Shown: positions 31,240 to 37,902 of the stretch, piece after piece
Position numbering within the stretch: the stretch's first letter is position 1
Layout of the letters: each line of letters begins with the position of its first letter
DNA from: Bryobacterales bacterium
GTDB lineage: Bacteria; Acidobacteriota; Terriglobia; Bryobacterales; Bryobacteraceae
DNA length: 37,902 nucleotides
Assembly: GCA_003135055.1 (NCBI GenBank)
Contig: PLDF01000470.1
Span: 1-37,902, forward strand
Direction of reading: 5' to 3'
The notes under the pieces: generated by a model
The model's input: the letters and a program-made list of their open reading frames with translations, nothing else
What the model was told of the DNA's origin: nothing
Databases searched by the model: none
Translations under genes and position numbers: made by a program

Positions 31240-32920
31240 GGATGAACATTTCGAGATCGATCGCCTCCGCGACGAACTCCACCAACTGGCGCTGCGGGTG
31301 GAAGCCCTGGAGCATCGCCCCGAATCTCGCCCTGAAGCTCGCGCGGAACCTCGCCTGGAAACTACGCCGCTGACGGCCGCGTGGCTGACGGACGCAGGCT
31401 TGGACTTCGCTCTGCCCAACGCCGTCCCGGTAGCTGGACGAGCGCTCCTCGGGCTGGCTGGCGCTTTCCTGCTGCGCGCCCTCGCGGAAGCCGGCGCCGT
31501 GCCCCTCCTGCTGGTGGTGACGGTTGCCATCCTTTATGCCGCGGCATGGCTTGTCTTTGCCGTTCGGACTCGCGCGAGAGATGCCGTCGCGGGCGCGGCC
31601 TACGGCATCACCGCGGCACTCATCTTCGCGCCCCTCCTTTGGGAGGTCACGGTGCGTTTTGAGGTTCTGTCCGCACCCGCCACAGCAAGCATCCTGACTG
31701 GCTTCGTGGTGCTGGTTTTCGCCCTTGCCTGGCCGGGGAATCCGGGGGCCATCGCCTCCGTCACCACCGTCTCGACCGTTCTCACCGCCATCGGCCTGAT
31801 GGTCCGGACGGGAAACCTGGTTCCATTCGCCGCGGCGGTGCTCGCCATCGCCTGCGTCATCGAAGCCGGCGTGTGGCGCGGCCACCAGAGGAACATGCGG
31901 GCCGTGGTGGCCATCGCCGCCGACTTCGCAATCTGGCTGCTGCTTTATATCATGACCAGACCTGGTGGCGTGGCGCAGGGCTATACGCCCGTGGGCCCGG
32001 CCACCTCGCTGGCGCTTTGCGCCTTCCTTTTCATGATTTACGCCGCTAGCATCGCGTGGCGGGCTGCGGCGCTGCGGCGCGCTATTACCGCTTTTGAGTT
32101 CGTGCAGTTAACCCTCGCGTTTGGGCTGGCGGCCGGCGGAGCGTTGGCGGTCACTCAGGGCAGATCCGCCGCCGTGGTCGGCGCACTGTCCGCAATCGCC
32201 TCCGCTGCCTGCTATCTCACCGCGTTCATCCGGTTTCCGGATTCGCCCCGGCGCAACCACCATGTTTTCGCTTCCTGGGGCCTGGCTCTCGGTTTCGTGG
32301 CCTGTCTCCTCATCCTGCCGGAATCTCTGCTGACCCCCATCTGGAGCGCGGCGGCGGTAGTCGCGACGTTGGCCGCGGCGCGGGCTTCACAGCCGACGCT
32401 TGGCATCCACGGCGCCATCTATCTGGTGGCCACGGGGCTGATCTCGGGAGTCCCTGGAAGCATCCTCAACGCGTTCACGGGTTCGGTGCTCGCATCGGCC
32501 ACCCCCGCTCTCCGGATCATGGCCATCTCGTCCACCTGCTGTTACGCCGCATGGGGCCGCACGCCGGCAAAGGCAAGCGTCGTTCCTGTCCTGCTCTCCG
32601 CCGTCTCAATCGGGGCGCTGTTGATCCTGTGCGGAGTCCCCCTGATCGCCGGCCAGCCCACGGCCTCTCTGTTAGCGGCCTCGCGCACCGTCGTGACCTG
32701 CGCACTGGCTCTTGCACTCCGCTTCGCCGGGTCGCGGACGGATCGTCGCGAACTCATTTGGGTCAGCTATGCCGCCATCGCACTTGGCGCGGTAAAACTG
32801 ATCTTCGAGGATTTCCGTCAGAGCCACCCCGCCGCGATGGCGGTTTCGCTGGTCTGTTACGGCGCATTTCTGATCCTGGCGCCAAGGCTCAAAGGCAAAT
32901 CGTCTCCGATCTCCCGCTGA
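31226..32920 (+). CDS. Multi-pass membrane protein, DUF2339-like
   Basis: About 564 residues from the ATG at 31226, which overlaps the end of the NrfD remnant. An N-terminal helix with heptad character (EIDRLRDELHQLALRVEALE) and a charged, proline-containing linker precede a very hydrophobic body with roughly 14-16 membrane segments (for example LLGLAGAFLLRALAEAG, LLLVVTVAILYAAAWLVFAV and AVVGALSAIASAACYL). The coiled coil plus many helices resembles DUF2339 predicted membrane proteins. No catalytic motif is evident. An in-frame extension to 31136 would add basic, cysteine-containing residues without support. Confidence 0.65.
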   Translation: MRPVEDEHFEIDRLRDELHQLALRVEALEHRPESRPEARAEPRLETTPLTAAWLTDAGLDFALPNAVPVAGRALLGLAGAFLLRALAEAGAVPLLLVVTVAILYAAAWLVFAVRTRARDAVAGAAYGITAALIFAPLLWEVTVRFEVLSAPATASILTGFVVLVFALAWPGNPGAIASVTTVSTVLTAIGLMVRTGNLVPFAAAVLAIACVIEAGVWRGHQRNMRAVVAIAADFAIWLLLYIMTRPGGVAQGYTPVGPATSLALCAFLFMIYAASIAWRAAALRRAITAFEFVQLTLAFGLAAGGALAVTQGRSAAVVGALSAIASAACYLTAFIRFPDSPRRNHHVFASWGLALGFVACLLILPESLLTPIWSAAAVVATLAAARASQPTLGIHGAIYLVATGLISGVPGSILNAFTGSVLASATPALRIMAISSTCCYAAWGRTPAKASVVPVLLSAVSIGALLILCGVPLIAGQPTASLLAASRTVVTCALALALRFAGSRTDRRELIWVSYAAIALGAVKLIFEDFRQSHPAAMAVSLVCYGAFLILAPRLKGKSSPISR

Positions 32921-33675
32921 AACCGTCGGCCCCATTACCGCAAATGCTTCCCCGGCGCGCTTGACCGTGGGCGTCTTCCCTCGCCATTACCGGCGCCCTT
33001 GTGATTTCATCCCGGCGTTCCCGATCCGGTGGCCAGTATTCACAATTCCGATATATATATCGCTCGTGCCCAAGCACGGCGACAGCTTCAGCAAGGCCGA
33101 CGAGGAACTTCGGTTATATCGTGAAGCCGGCGTAGCATCTGAAATGGCACACCGGATGTGGTTGACATTGCACGCTGGACTCGCTGGGACCGTCACGCGG
33201 ATTTCAGAGGAGGGTGCTCGGCTCGCGAAGGCGGTCCGCGTTGAACCCGGAACGATCCGGTACATCTGGGCTAATGGTATCGCCAACCAATTCTATTCCG
33301 GTGACTGCCATCCCCGAGGATCGATTCGCCCTGTATCCACAATCCCAATTCAGCGCCCGGCCGTCTGTACCTGCGTCTGCAGCCCCGCTGGCGCCCGAAG
33401 CTGTCCCGCGGCATGCACCAGAGCCGTCACGATCAGGAGAGAGAGCGCCGTAACCACGGCCCAGTTAAAGACACGCGTCCAGTATTTCACGCTGGCAATA
33501 CTGCACGCGGCGCGCCAAAATTGAACCGCTTGAAACTTCTGGACTTTCAGGAAGCGGCTTGCGCGCACCGGCGCACCCAGCGCGATTTCACCCAATCGTG
33601 CGGCGCGGCCTGCGCGCAAACTCTTGATTTCCGTGCCCCATCTTTGGCGCCACCTGTGCCATAATTCGTCCGGAT
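32921..33675. other. 755-base gap, no confident gene
   Basis: A plus-strand frame (about 33061-33290) reads GDSFSKADEELRLYREAGVA then SEMAHRMWLTLHAGLAG, which is protein-like but unrecognised. A minus-strand frame (about 33350-33540) contains a plausible membrane helix VFNWAVVTALSLLIVTALVH. Neither has a convincing start. The stretch may contain gene remnants and the cydA promoter. Confidence 0.35.
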
Positions 33676-35040
33676 ATGGATACCGCGCTGGCCGTTCACC
33701 GGCTACACTTCGCCTTCACCATCACGTTTCACTACATCTTTCCGCAACTCACTATGGGGTTGGCGCTGCTGATCGTCATCCTGAAGACCATGGCGTTGCG
33801 CACCGGCGAAGAGCGTTACAGCCAGTGCGCCCGCTTCTGGGCCAAGATTTTCGCCGTCAACTTCGCCATCGGCGTGGTGACCGGCATCCCCATGGAATTC
33901 CAGTTCGGCACCAACTGGTCCAGGTTCTCCAAGTCCGCCGGCGGCGTGATCGGCCAGACGCTGGCCATGGAAGGCATGTATTCGTTCTTCCTCGAATCCA
34001 CTTTCCTGGGCCTGTTTGTCTATGGCGAGAAGCGGCTCAGCCCGCGCCTGCATTGGCTGTCGGCCTTCATGGTGTTCGTGGGATCGTGGCTCTCCGGGTT
34101 CTTCATCATCGCCACCAACGCCTGGATGCAGCATCCCAACGGCTACCAGACCATGCCGGATGGCAGCATCGCTCTTACCAGCCTCGCCGGTCTCATCTTC
34201 AATCCGTGGGTCTTCTGGCAATACCTGCATAACATGACCGGCGCGGTGGTGACCGGCAGCTTCGTCATGGCGGCTTTGGGCGCGTTCTATCTGCTGACGG
34301 ACCGCCATCGCGAGCACGCGCGCGTCTTCGTGCGGCTGGGAGTGACTGCCGGCTCCGTCGCGACGCTGCTCATGATTTTTCCCACCGGCGACGGCCAGGG
34401 CCGCAACATCGCGACGCATCAGCCCCCCACGCTCGCCGCCATGGAGGGACTCTTCGAATCCACGCCCGGTGCGCCGCTGGCGATTCTCGGCCAACCGGAT
34501 ACCGACAGGCGCCGCCTCGACAATCCGCTCACCGTCCCAGGCGCGTTGAGTCTGCTCACGTACAAGCGGTGGGCCGGTACCGTGCAGGGCCTGAACGACT
34601 TCCCGCCCAGCCAGTGGCCGGACAACGTGGCGCTGCTGTATTACAGCTATCACATCATGGTTGGCCTGGGGACCATACTGTTCGCCACCATGGCTATCGC
34701 GGCATGGAAGCTGTGGCGCGGAACGCTGATGCGGTCGCGACCTGTTCTCTGGGTGCTCATGCTCAGCTTTCCGCTGCCGTACGTCGCCACCACCGCGGGC
34801 TGGATGACCGCGGAGCTGGGACGCCAGCCGTGGCTCATCTACGGCGTGATGCGGACGGCCGCGGGATATTCGCCCAAAGTCACGGTGGGCAGCGGCCTTT
34901 TCACGCTGCTCGGGTTCATGGGACTCTATTCGCTGCTGTCGGTGCTGTTCCTGTTTCTGATCTATCGCGAAGTGGAGCACGGTCCCGAGCCGGAATCGCA
35001 AGCCGGACATTCGCCGGTTCCCGTGGCGGCGGCCGTATGA
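33676..35040 (+). CDS. cydA: Cytochrome bd quinol oxidase subunit I
   Basis: A 454-residue integral membrane protein. Family landmarks are His19 (FHYIF) as a heme ligand, ALRTGEERY and AKIFAVNFAIGVVTGIPMEFQ in the N-terminal helices, the YLHNMTGAVVTG region, a Met in YHIMVGLG as heme b558 ligand, and the GRQPWLIYGVMRT signature. The short length indicates a compact quinol loop, as in CioA-type enzymes. It oxidises quinol and reduces oxygen with high affinity. It precedes cydB. A decayed copy of its 5' part lies about 3.6 kb upstream. Confidence 0.95.
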   Translation: MDTALAVHRLHFAFTITFHYIFPQLTMGLALLIVILKTMALRTGEERYSQCARFWAKIFAVNFAIGVVTGIPMEFQFGTNWSRFSKSAGGVIGQTLAMEGMYSFFLESTFLGLFVYGEKRLSPRLHWLSAFMVFVGSWLSGFFIIATNAWMQHPNGYQTMPDGSIALTSLAGLIFNPWVFWQYLHNMTGAVVTGSFVMAALGAFYLLTDRHREHARVFVRLGVTAGSVATLLMIFPTGDGQGRNIATHQPPTLAAMEGLFESTPGAPLAILGQPDTDRRRLDNPLTVPGALSLLTYKRWAGTVQGLNDFPPSQWPDNVALLYYSYHIMVGLGTILFATMAIAAWKLWRGTLMRSRPVLWVLMLSFPLPYVATTAGWMTAELGRQPWLIYGVMRTAAGYSPKVTVGSGLFTLLGFMGLYSLLSVLFLFLIYREVEHGPEPESQAGHSPVPVAAAV

Positions 35041-35101
35041 GGAGAAAGTGGCGCGGGCCCGTGGCCTGCGACGTGCCTGCGGCTGCCGTTTGAGGAGAAA
35101 G
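35026..35101 (+). repeat. Short duplication of the cydA end and ribosome-binding site
   Basis: The run GCCGTATGAGGAGAAAG ending cydA (to 35048) recurs as GCCGTTTGAGGAGAAAG (35085-35101), just before the cydB ATG at 35107. The second copy supplies the ribosome-binding site of cydB. The duplication lengthens the spacer between the two genes to 66 bases. Confidence 0.6.
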
Positions 35102-35106
35102 CACAC

Positions 35107-36123
35107 ATGGAAACTCTCTGGTTCTGTCTGGTCGCGATCATGGTCGCGGTATATGTGATTCTCGACGGATTCGATCTGGGCACGGGAATCGTGCATCTGG
35201 CGGTGGCCAGATCGGACGCCGAGCGCCGCCAGACGTTGGCCGCCATTGGACCGGTATGGGACGGCAATGAGGTGTGGCTGCTGGCGGGCGGCGGCACGCT
35301 CTATTTCGCGTTCCCAGCGCTCTATGCATCGGCCTTCAGCGGCTTTTATCTGCCGCTGATGATGGTGCTGTGGCTGCTGATCCTGCGCGGCATCTCGATT
35401 GAGTTCCGCAGCCATCTGGATAATCCGCTCTGGGCAGCTTTCTGGGATCCGATCTTCTGCGGGTCGAGCGTGCTGCTGGCGATCTTTCTCGGCGCCGCGC
35501 TCGGCAACGTGGTACGCGGGGTTCCGCTCGATTCGGCCGGCGATTTCTTTCTGCCGCTGTGGACCGACTTCCGCCCCGGCGCCGATCCCGGAATTCTCGA
35601 TTGGTATACCGTGCTCTGCGGCGTCACGGCGCTCTCCGTTCTGACGCTGCACGGCTTGGCGTGGCTGGCGCTCAAGACCGATGGCCCGGTGCACGAACGG
35701 GCCGAGCGCCTGATCGGGCGCGTATGGTGGATCGTGCTGGTCGACGCCGTTATCCTGACTGTCGCCAGTTTCGCCGTACAGCCGCGCCTGGCCCAAAGCT
35801 TCATGGAACGCCCGTGGCTGGCGGTCTTCCCTGCCCTCGCCGTGGGATCGCTGGCGCTGATCCGATTGCTGCGCGACGACCTCCGGCGATTCCTCGCATC
35901 CGCCGCATTCATCGCCGGCATGTTGACCAGCGCGGCCGCGGGCGTGTTTCCGTATGTGCTGCCGTCGGTTTCCGAGGCGAACCCGGGCCTCACGGTCTTC
36001 AATTCGGCCCCGGCCCAATATGGCCTCAAAATAGGCCTGGCGTGGTGGATTCCCGGGTTGCTTCTGGCCGCCGGCTATGTGGCGTTCGTCTATCGAAGGT
36101 TCGCGGGGAAGGTAACGGTATAG
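35107..36123 (+). CDS. cydB: Cytochrome bd quinol oxidase subunit II
   Basis: A 338-residue integral membrane protein. The N-terminus reads VYVILDGFDLGTGIVHLAV, followed by IGPVWDGNEVWLLAGGGTLYFAFP and LILRGISIEFRSH, all typical of CydB. About eight to nine membrane helices are expected. GAGGAG precedes the ATG. It pairs with CydA to form the bd oxidase. No CydX-like small subunit was recognised nearby. A perfect hairpin follows the stop codon. Confidence 0.95.
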   Translation: METLWFCLVAIMVAVYVILDGFDLGTGIVHLAVARSDAERRQTLAAIGPVWDGNEVWLLAGGGTLYFAFPALYASAFSGFYLPLMMVLWLLILRGISIEFRSHLDNPLWAAFWDPIFCGSSVLLAIFLGAALGNVVRGVPLDSAGDFFLPLWTDFRPGADPGILDWYTVLCGVTALSVLTLHGLAWLALKTDGPVHERAERLIGRVWWIVLVDAVILTVASFAVQPRLAQSFMERPWLAVFPALAVGSLALIRLLRDDLRRFLASAAFIAGMLTSAAAGVFPYVLPSVSEANPGLTVFNSAPAQYGLKIGLAWWIPGLLLAAGYVAFVYRRFAGKVTV

Positions 36124-36129
36124 CTGGTA

Positions 36130-36151
36130 CGACAGGCCTCCTGGCCTGTCG
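36130..36151. repeat. Perfect hairpin with TCCT loop after cydB
   Basis: Arms CGACAGGCC (36130-36138) and GGCCTGTCG (36143-36151) enclose TCCT. It may stop cydAB transcription, although no T-run follows. The YCCT loop matches the two hairpins in the tetraheme leader. A partial second copy (GCCTCCTGGC, then ACGACAGGCCGG) follows at 36151-36191. Confidence 0.6.
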
Positions 36152-36298
36152 CCTCCTGGCATGTCAGGCGCATCCGGAACGACAGGCCGGATCGGCGCAG
36201 AGAAGACTTAGAGCGAATATTTCTTTCTCCTCAGCGCTTAACTCTGCACCTCAGCGTCTCTGCGTCGAATAACGGGGGAGGCGAGCGCGCGGCCCGAG

Positions 36299-36446
36299 CT
36301 ACCGCCCCGCCACCCGCCCGCCCGCATCCAAATTGTATTTCTTGAGCTTGTAGCGCAGCGCGTCGCGTCCGATGCGCAGAATCCGCGCGGCTTCCGATTG
36401 ATTGCCCCCGGCTGGCTCGACGGGCCGTCGCACAAACAGCCGTTCC
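36299..36446 (-). pseudogene. C-terminal Fis-type helix-turn-helix of an NtrC-family regulator
   Basis: On the minus strand the frame reads AGGNQSEAARILRIGRDALR then YKLKKYNLDAGGRVAGR and stop, the DNA-binding end of sigma-54 enhancer-binding proteins. Upstream, ALEK is followed by an in-frame TAG within about 36 inserted bases whose CCGTTCCTA end resembles the MITE-like element near 26 kb. The receiver and AAA+ domains are absent. This is a remnant. Confidence 0.75.
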
Positions 36447-36500
36447 TACTTTTCGAGGGCTCCGGCCTTTCGGACGCCGGGGCCCGTCCCGCTAAGGTGC

Positions 36501-36523
36501 ATCGATATCGATTAACATTAATC
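36501..36523 (+). promoter_or_regulatory. Operator-like palindromes before the toxin-antitoxin pair
   Basis: ATCGATATCGAT (36501-36512) and GATTAACATTAATC (36510-36523, perfect arms GATTAA/TTAATC) overlap in an AT-rich patch directly before the AAGGAG ribosome-binding site. Phd-type antitoxins usually repress their own operon at such palindromes. Confidence 0.5.
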
Positions 36524-36538
36524 AAGGAGCGCCGCCCG

Positions 36539-36850
36539 TTGCGAAAACAAGCCGCCATATTGGTCAGCCGTTTACCGATCAGCCAGGCTCGCGTCAACCT
36601 TGGTCAAGTGGCCAAGCGGGCGCACGTCGGCGGAGAGTACTTCATCCTGGAAAAGGACGGCATCCCCGTGATCGGCATAATGGACGCCGGTGAATTGGAA
36701 GACTACTTGGAACTTCGCGACCCCAAGATCAGCCGGCAAATTGAACAGAGCAATGCCGATATCAAGGCCGGCCGAGTTCAGTTGGCGGCCACTCTGCTCT
36801 CCACGCCCAGCAAGCGCGCCAGCGCCAAGACCCCGCGCCCCCGGAAATGA
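36539..36850 (+). CDS. Phd/YefM-type antitoxin
   Basis: 103 residues starting at TTG 36539, which has AAGGAG nine bases upstream; a longer in-frame extension would run through the palindromes and the regulator remnant. The N-terminal DNA-binding part reads LPISQARVNLGQVAKRAHVGGEYFILEKDGIPVIGIM, the Phd/YefM fold. The acidic helix LEDYLELRDPKISRQIEQSNAD and a basic tail follow. It overlaps the toxin gene by ATGA. It should neutralise the toxin and repress the operon. Confidence 0.82.
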   Translation: MRKQAAILVSRLPISQARVNLGQVAKRAHVGGEYFILEKDGIPVIGIMDAGELEDYLELRDPKISRQIEQSNADIKAGRVQLAATLLSTPSKRASAKTPRPRK

Positions 36851-37143
36851 AAGCGTTGACTTTTTCGGTTTTCATTACCAGTCACTTTTCGAGGGAATAC
36901 AAGAAACTGGCAGCCACGCACCCCGGCATAGCCGGCCATTACAGTAGGCCGGTCTCAATTCTTCAGACCGATCCTAACAATCGCAGCCGCACCCACGCAA
37001 TCAAGAAGCTAGAGGGCGTTGCAGCCGATGCAGGCCAGTGGCGTATTCGCGCCGAGCGGTTTCGGTTTCGTTATGACATTGACGGCGCCACCGTTTACCT
37101 CAAGTCCTGCGCCCTGCGGGATGAGAGAACTTATCGCCGCTGA
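36847..37143 (+). CDS. RelE/ParE-family toxin
   Basis: A 98-residue basic protein overlapping the antitoxin by ATGA. The pattern FITSHFSREYKKLAATHPGI, then HAIKKLEGVAADAGQWRIRAERFRFRYDIDGATVYLKSCALRDERTYRR, matches the RelE/ParE fold: N-terminal helices, a KKL-G-W-RIR strand turn, then RFRYDID and C-terminal DERTYRR. RelE members cleave mRNA on the ribosome and ParE members act on gyrase; which applies here is not clear. The pair looks intact. Confidence 0.8.
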   Translation: MKALTFSVFITSHFSREYKKLAATHPGIAGHYSRPVSILQTDPNNRSRTHAIKKLEGVAADAGQWRIRAERFRFRYDIDGATVYLKSCALRDERTYRR

Positions 37144-37262
37144 GGTCCCCGTGGTCCCTGTCATCATGATCCCTTCTGATGTCGCCCACCGAAGTCAGCC
37201 CAAGTGATTTCGGACGGCCGGGCGCCCGCGCCGCTTCGGTTACATTTTTCGGGGATCTCAAT

Positions 37263-37418
37263 GAAGTGAAGGGCAACCGCCGCAGCGTGATTTTCCAGCT
37301 TCTTGCTGAAGGCATGCGTGAGGCGAATGAAGCGGTGCATCGACATTCTCATGCTGAGAATCTGGCGCGCCACATAAGAGGCGTTGATGTGCTTCGGATA
37401 GGGATCACCCTTGATGAC
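37263..37418 (-). mobile_element. Transposase C-terminal remnant (IS1-like)
   Basis: The minus-strand frame reads VIKGDPYPKHINASYVARQ, ILSMRMSMHRFIRLTHAFSK and KLENHAAAVALHF in order. This matches the end of IS1-type DDE transposases (HISTSYVERQNLTMRM, RFTRLTNAFSKK, ENHAAAVALHFMFYNF). The homology stops before FMFYNF and the N-terminal part is missing. It is a dead insertion sequence. Confidence 0.7.
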
Positions 37419-37560
37419 GTGGCTTTCGCAGGACGCGCCTTCCGGCGTTCGGATTGGGCGATGGCGAGCCGTCTAACTGCTCGCCAATCGCCTGCTCCAC
37501 GACCCGGCGGGCTCCCGTCGTGAAGTCGTGATCTCTTGGCTTGCTTGAACGGGTAGGCAT
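37405..37560 (-). pseudogene. Truncated small basic protein gene
   Basis: The frame from ATG 37560 reads MPTRSSKPRDHDFTTGARRV then VEQAIGEQLDGSPSPNPNAG. It resembles the N-terminus of small bacterial proteins that continue with a NPAAVALGRxGGLKGGKARA-like basic part. Here the homology ends and the frame runs out of phase into the transposase remnant, so the insertion probably truncated it. Confidence 0.4.
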
Positions 37561-37563
37561 GAT

Positions 37564-37902
37564 ATGATTTTTGGCACAGGAAGCACGGTGACTGCTTACC
37601 CGATTCAATACTATTTGCGAAAGGCCGCTTCTAGCAAGTTCCTGCGCTTCTGGGTTGTTGGCAATCTTTTCCTTTGCGTCTTTGCCGGCCCTAAACGCAT
37701 GTTCGTGGCAGATTTGCTCCTGTTAATGGGACTCGCGGTCTTCTTTGTTCTCTCAATTCTCGGGTATGCTGGCCCAAACCGATCCGCCAGTAAGGCTACG
37801 CTCGACCGTGAAGCGATGGAGGTAAGACCGCTTCTGCTCTGGACGGGTCTCGTCACGGGGTGTATTTACATTGTGTATTCGCTAGCTACTTTCCGGCGCA
37901 AA
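37564..37902 (+). CDS. Hypothetical membrane protein, partial at window end
   Basis: The frame is open from ATG 37564 to the window edge with no stop (at least 113 codons). Three hydrophobic segments are visible: FLRFWVVGNLFLCVFAG, FVADLLLLMGLAVFFVLSILGY and LLLWTGLVTGCIYIVYSLA. A GTG at 37588 preceded by AGGAAG is an alternative start. The ATG lies 3 bases from the divergent truncated gene, which leaves no room for separate promoters and favours the later start. No family is recognised. Confidence 0.5.
   Translation, partial: MIFGTGSTVTAYPIQYYLRKAASSKFLRFWVVGNLFLCVFAGPKRMFVADLLLLMGLAVFFVLSILGYAGPNRSASKATLDREAMEVRPLLLWTGLVTGCIYIVYSLATFRRK

Noticed and set aside
33703..36162. 819-codon minus-strand frame opposite cydAB
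   Set aside because: cydA and cydB are unmistakable on the plus strand; the antisense product is low-complexity Gln/Arg/His-rich with no family pattern.
1..37902. CRISPR arrays, rRNA and tRNA genes
   Set aside because: No regularly spaced direct repeats with unique spacers and no recognisable rRNA or tRNA sequences were seen by eye; a covariance-model search was not possible.

Overview
The window is GC-rich chromosomal DNA. The family mix (DUF4159, DUF2007-type and YtxH small proteins, a twin-arginine D-amino-acid-oxidase-like protein, an abundance of multiheme cytochromes, short dispersed hairpin repeats) suggests an Acidobacteriota member close to Bryobacterales/Solibacter. That placement is inferred from protein families; no rRNA or tRNA is visible.

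Layout. 1-6.1 kb: small housekeeping or accessory genes, namely a DUF4159 protein with a DUF2007-like partner on the minus strand, a YtxH protein, a metallo-beta-lactamase-fold hydrolase, a D-amino-acid-oxidase-like lipoprotein with permuted domain order, and a zinc-ribbon protein with a degenerate receiver domain. 6.5-8.2 kb: a translationally coupled radical SAM/SPASM plus hemerythrin-like (RIC-type) pair. 8.3-8.75 kb: a decayed higBA toxin-antitoxin locus. 9.2-11.9 kb: an ADP-forming acyl-CoA synthetase fused to a GNAT acetyltransferase.

12.3-29.5 kb is the core: a dense electron-transfer island. The plus strand carries two tandem OmcA/MtrC-type decaheme cytochromes, a DmsE/MtrA-type decaheme cytochrome, an MtrB/PioB-type porin, a tetraheme cytochrome, a NapC-like membrane cytochrome, a 56-residue membrane peptide, a nonaheme cytochrome fused to a b-type membrane domain, and a monoheme cytochrome. 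Convergent to it on the minus strand is a second operon: Rieske protein, b6-type cytochrome b, a membrane-anchored nonaheme cytochrome c and another monoheme cytochrome. Counting CXXCH motifs plus one CX3CH gives 60 predicted covalent hemes. The simplest model is quinol oxidation at the cytoplasmic membrane by NapC-like, b-type/nonaheme and Rieske/b modules, transfer through small periplasmic cytochromes, then export through the MtrA-MtrB-like conduit to surface OmcA-like proteins. The direction could also be inward, as in iron oxidation.

30.0-31.2 kb holds the decayed remains of a cydA copy and an nrfD gene, followed by a multi-pass DUF2339-like membrane protein. 33.7-36.1 kb is an intact cydAB cytochrome bd oxidase. 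The right edge is worn accessory DNA: a C-terminal fragment of an NtrC-type regulator, a Phd/RelE-type toxin-antitoxin pair with an operator-like palindrome, a transposase remnant, a truncated small gene and a membrane protein that runs off the window.

Short dispersed elements recur in and between genes, including inside the signal-peptide region of the tetraheme cytochrome and at the apparent start of the DmsE-type gene.
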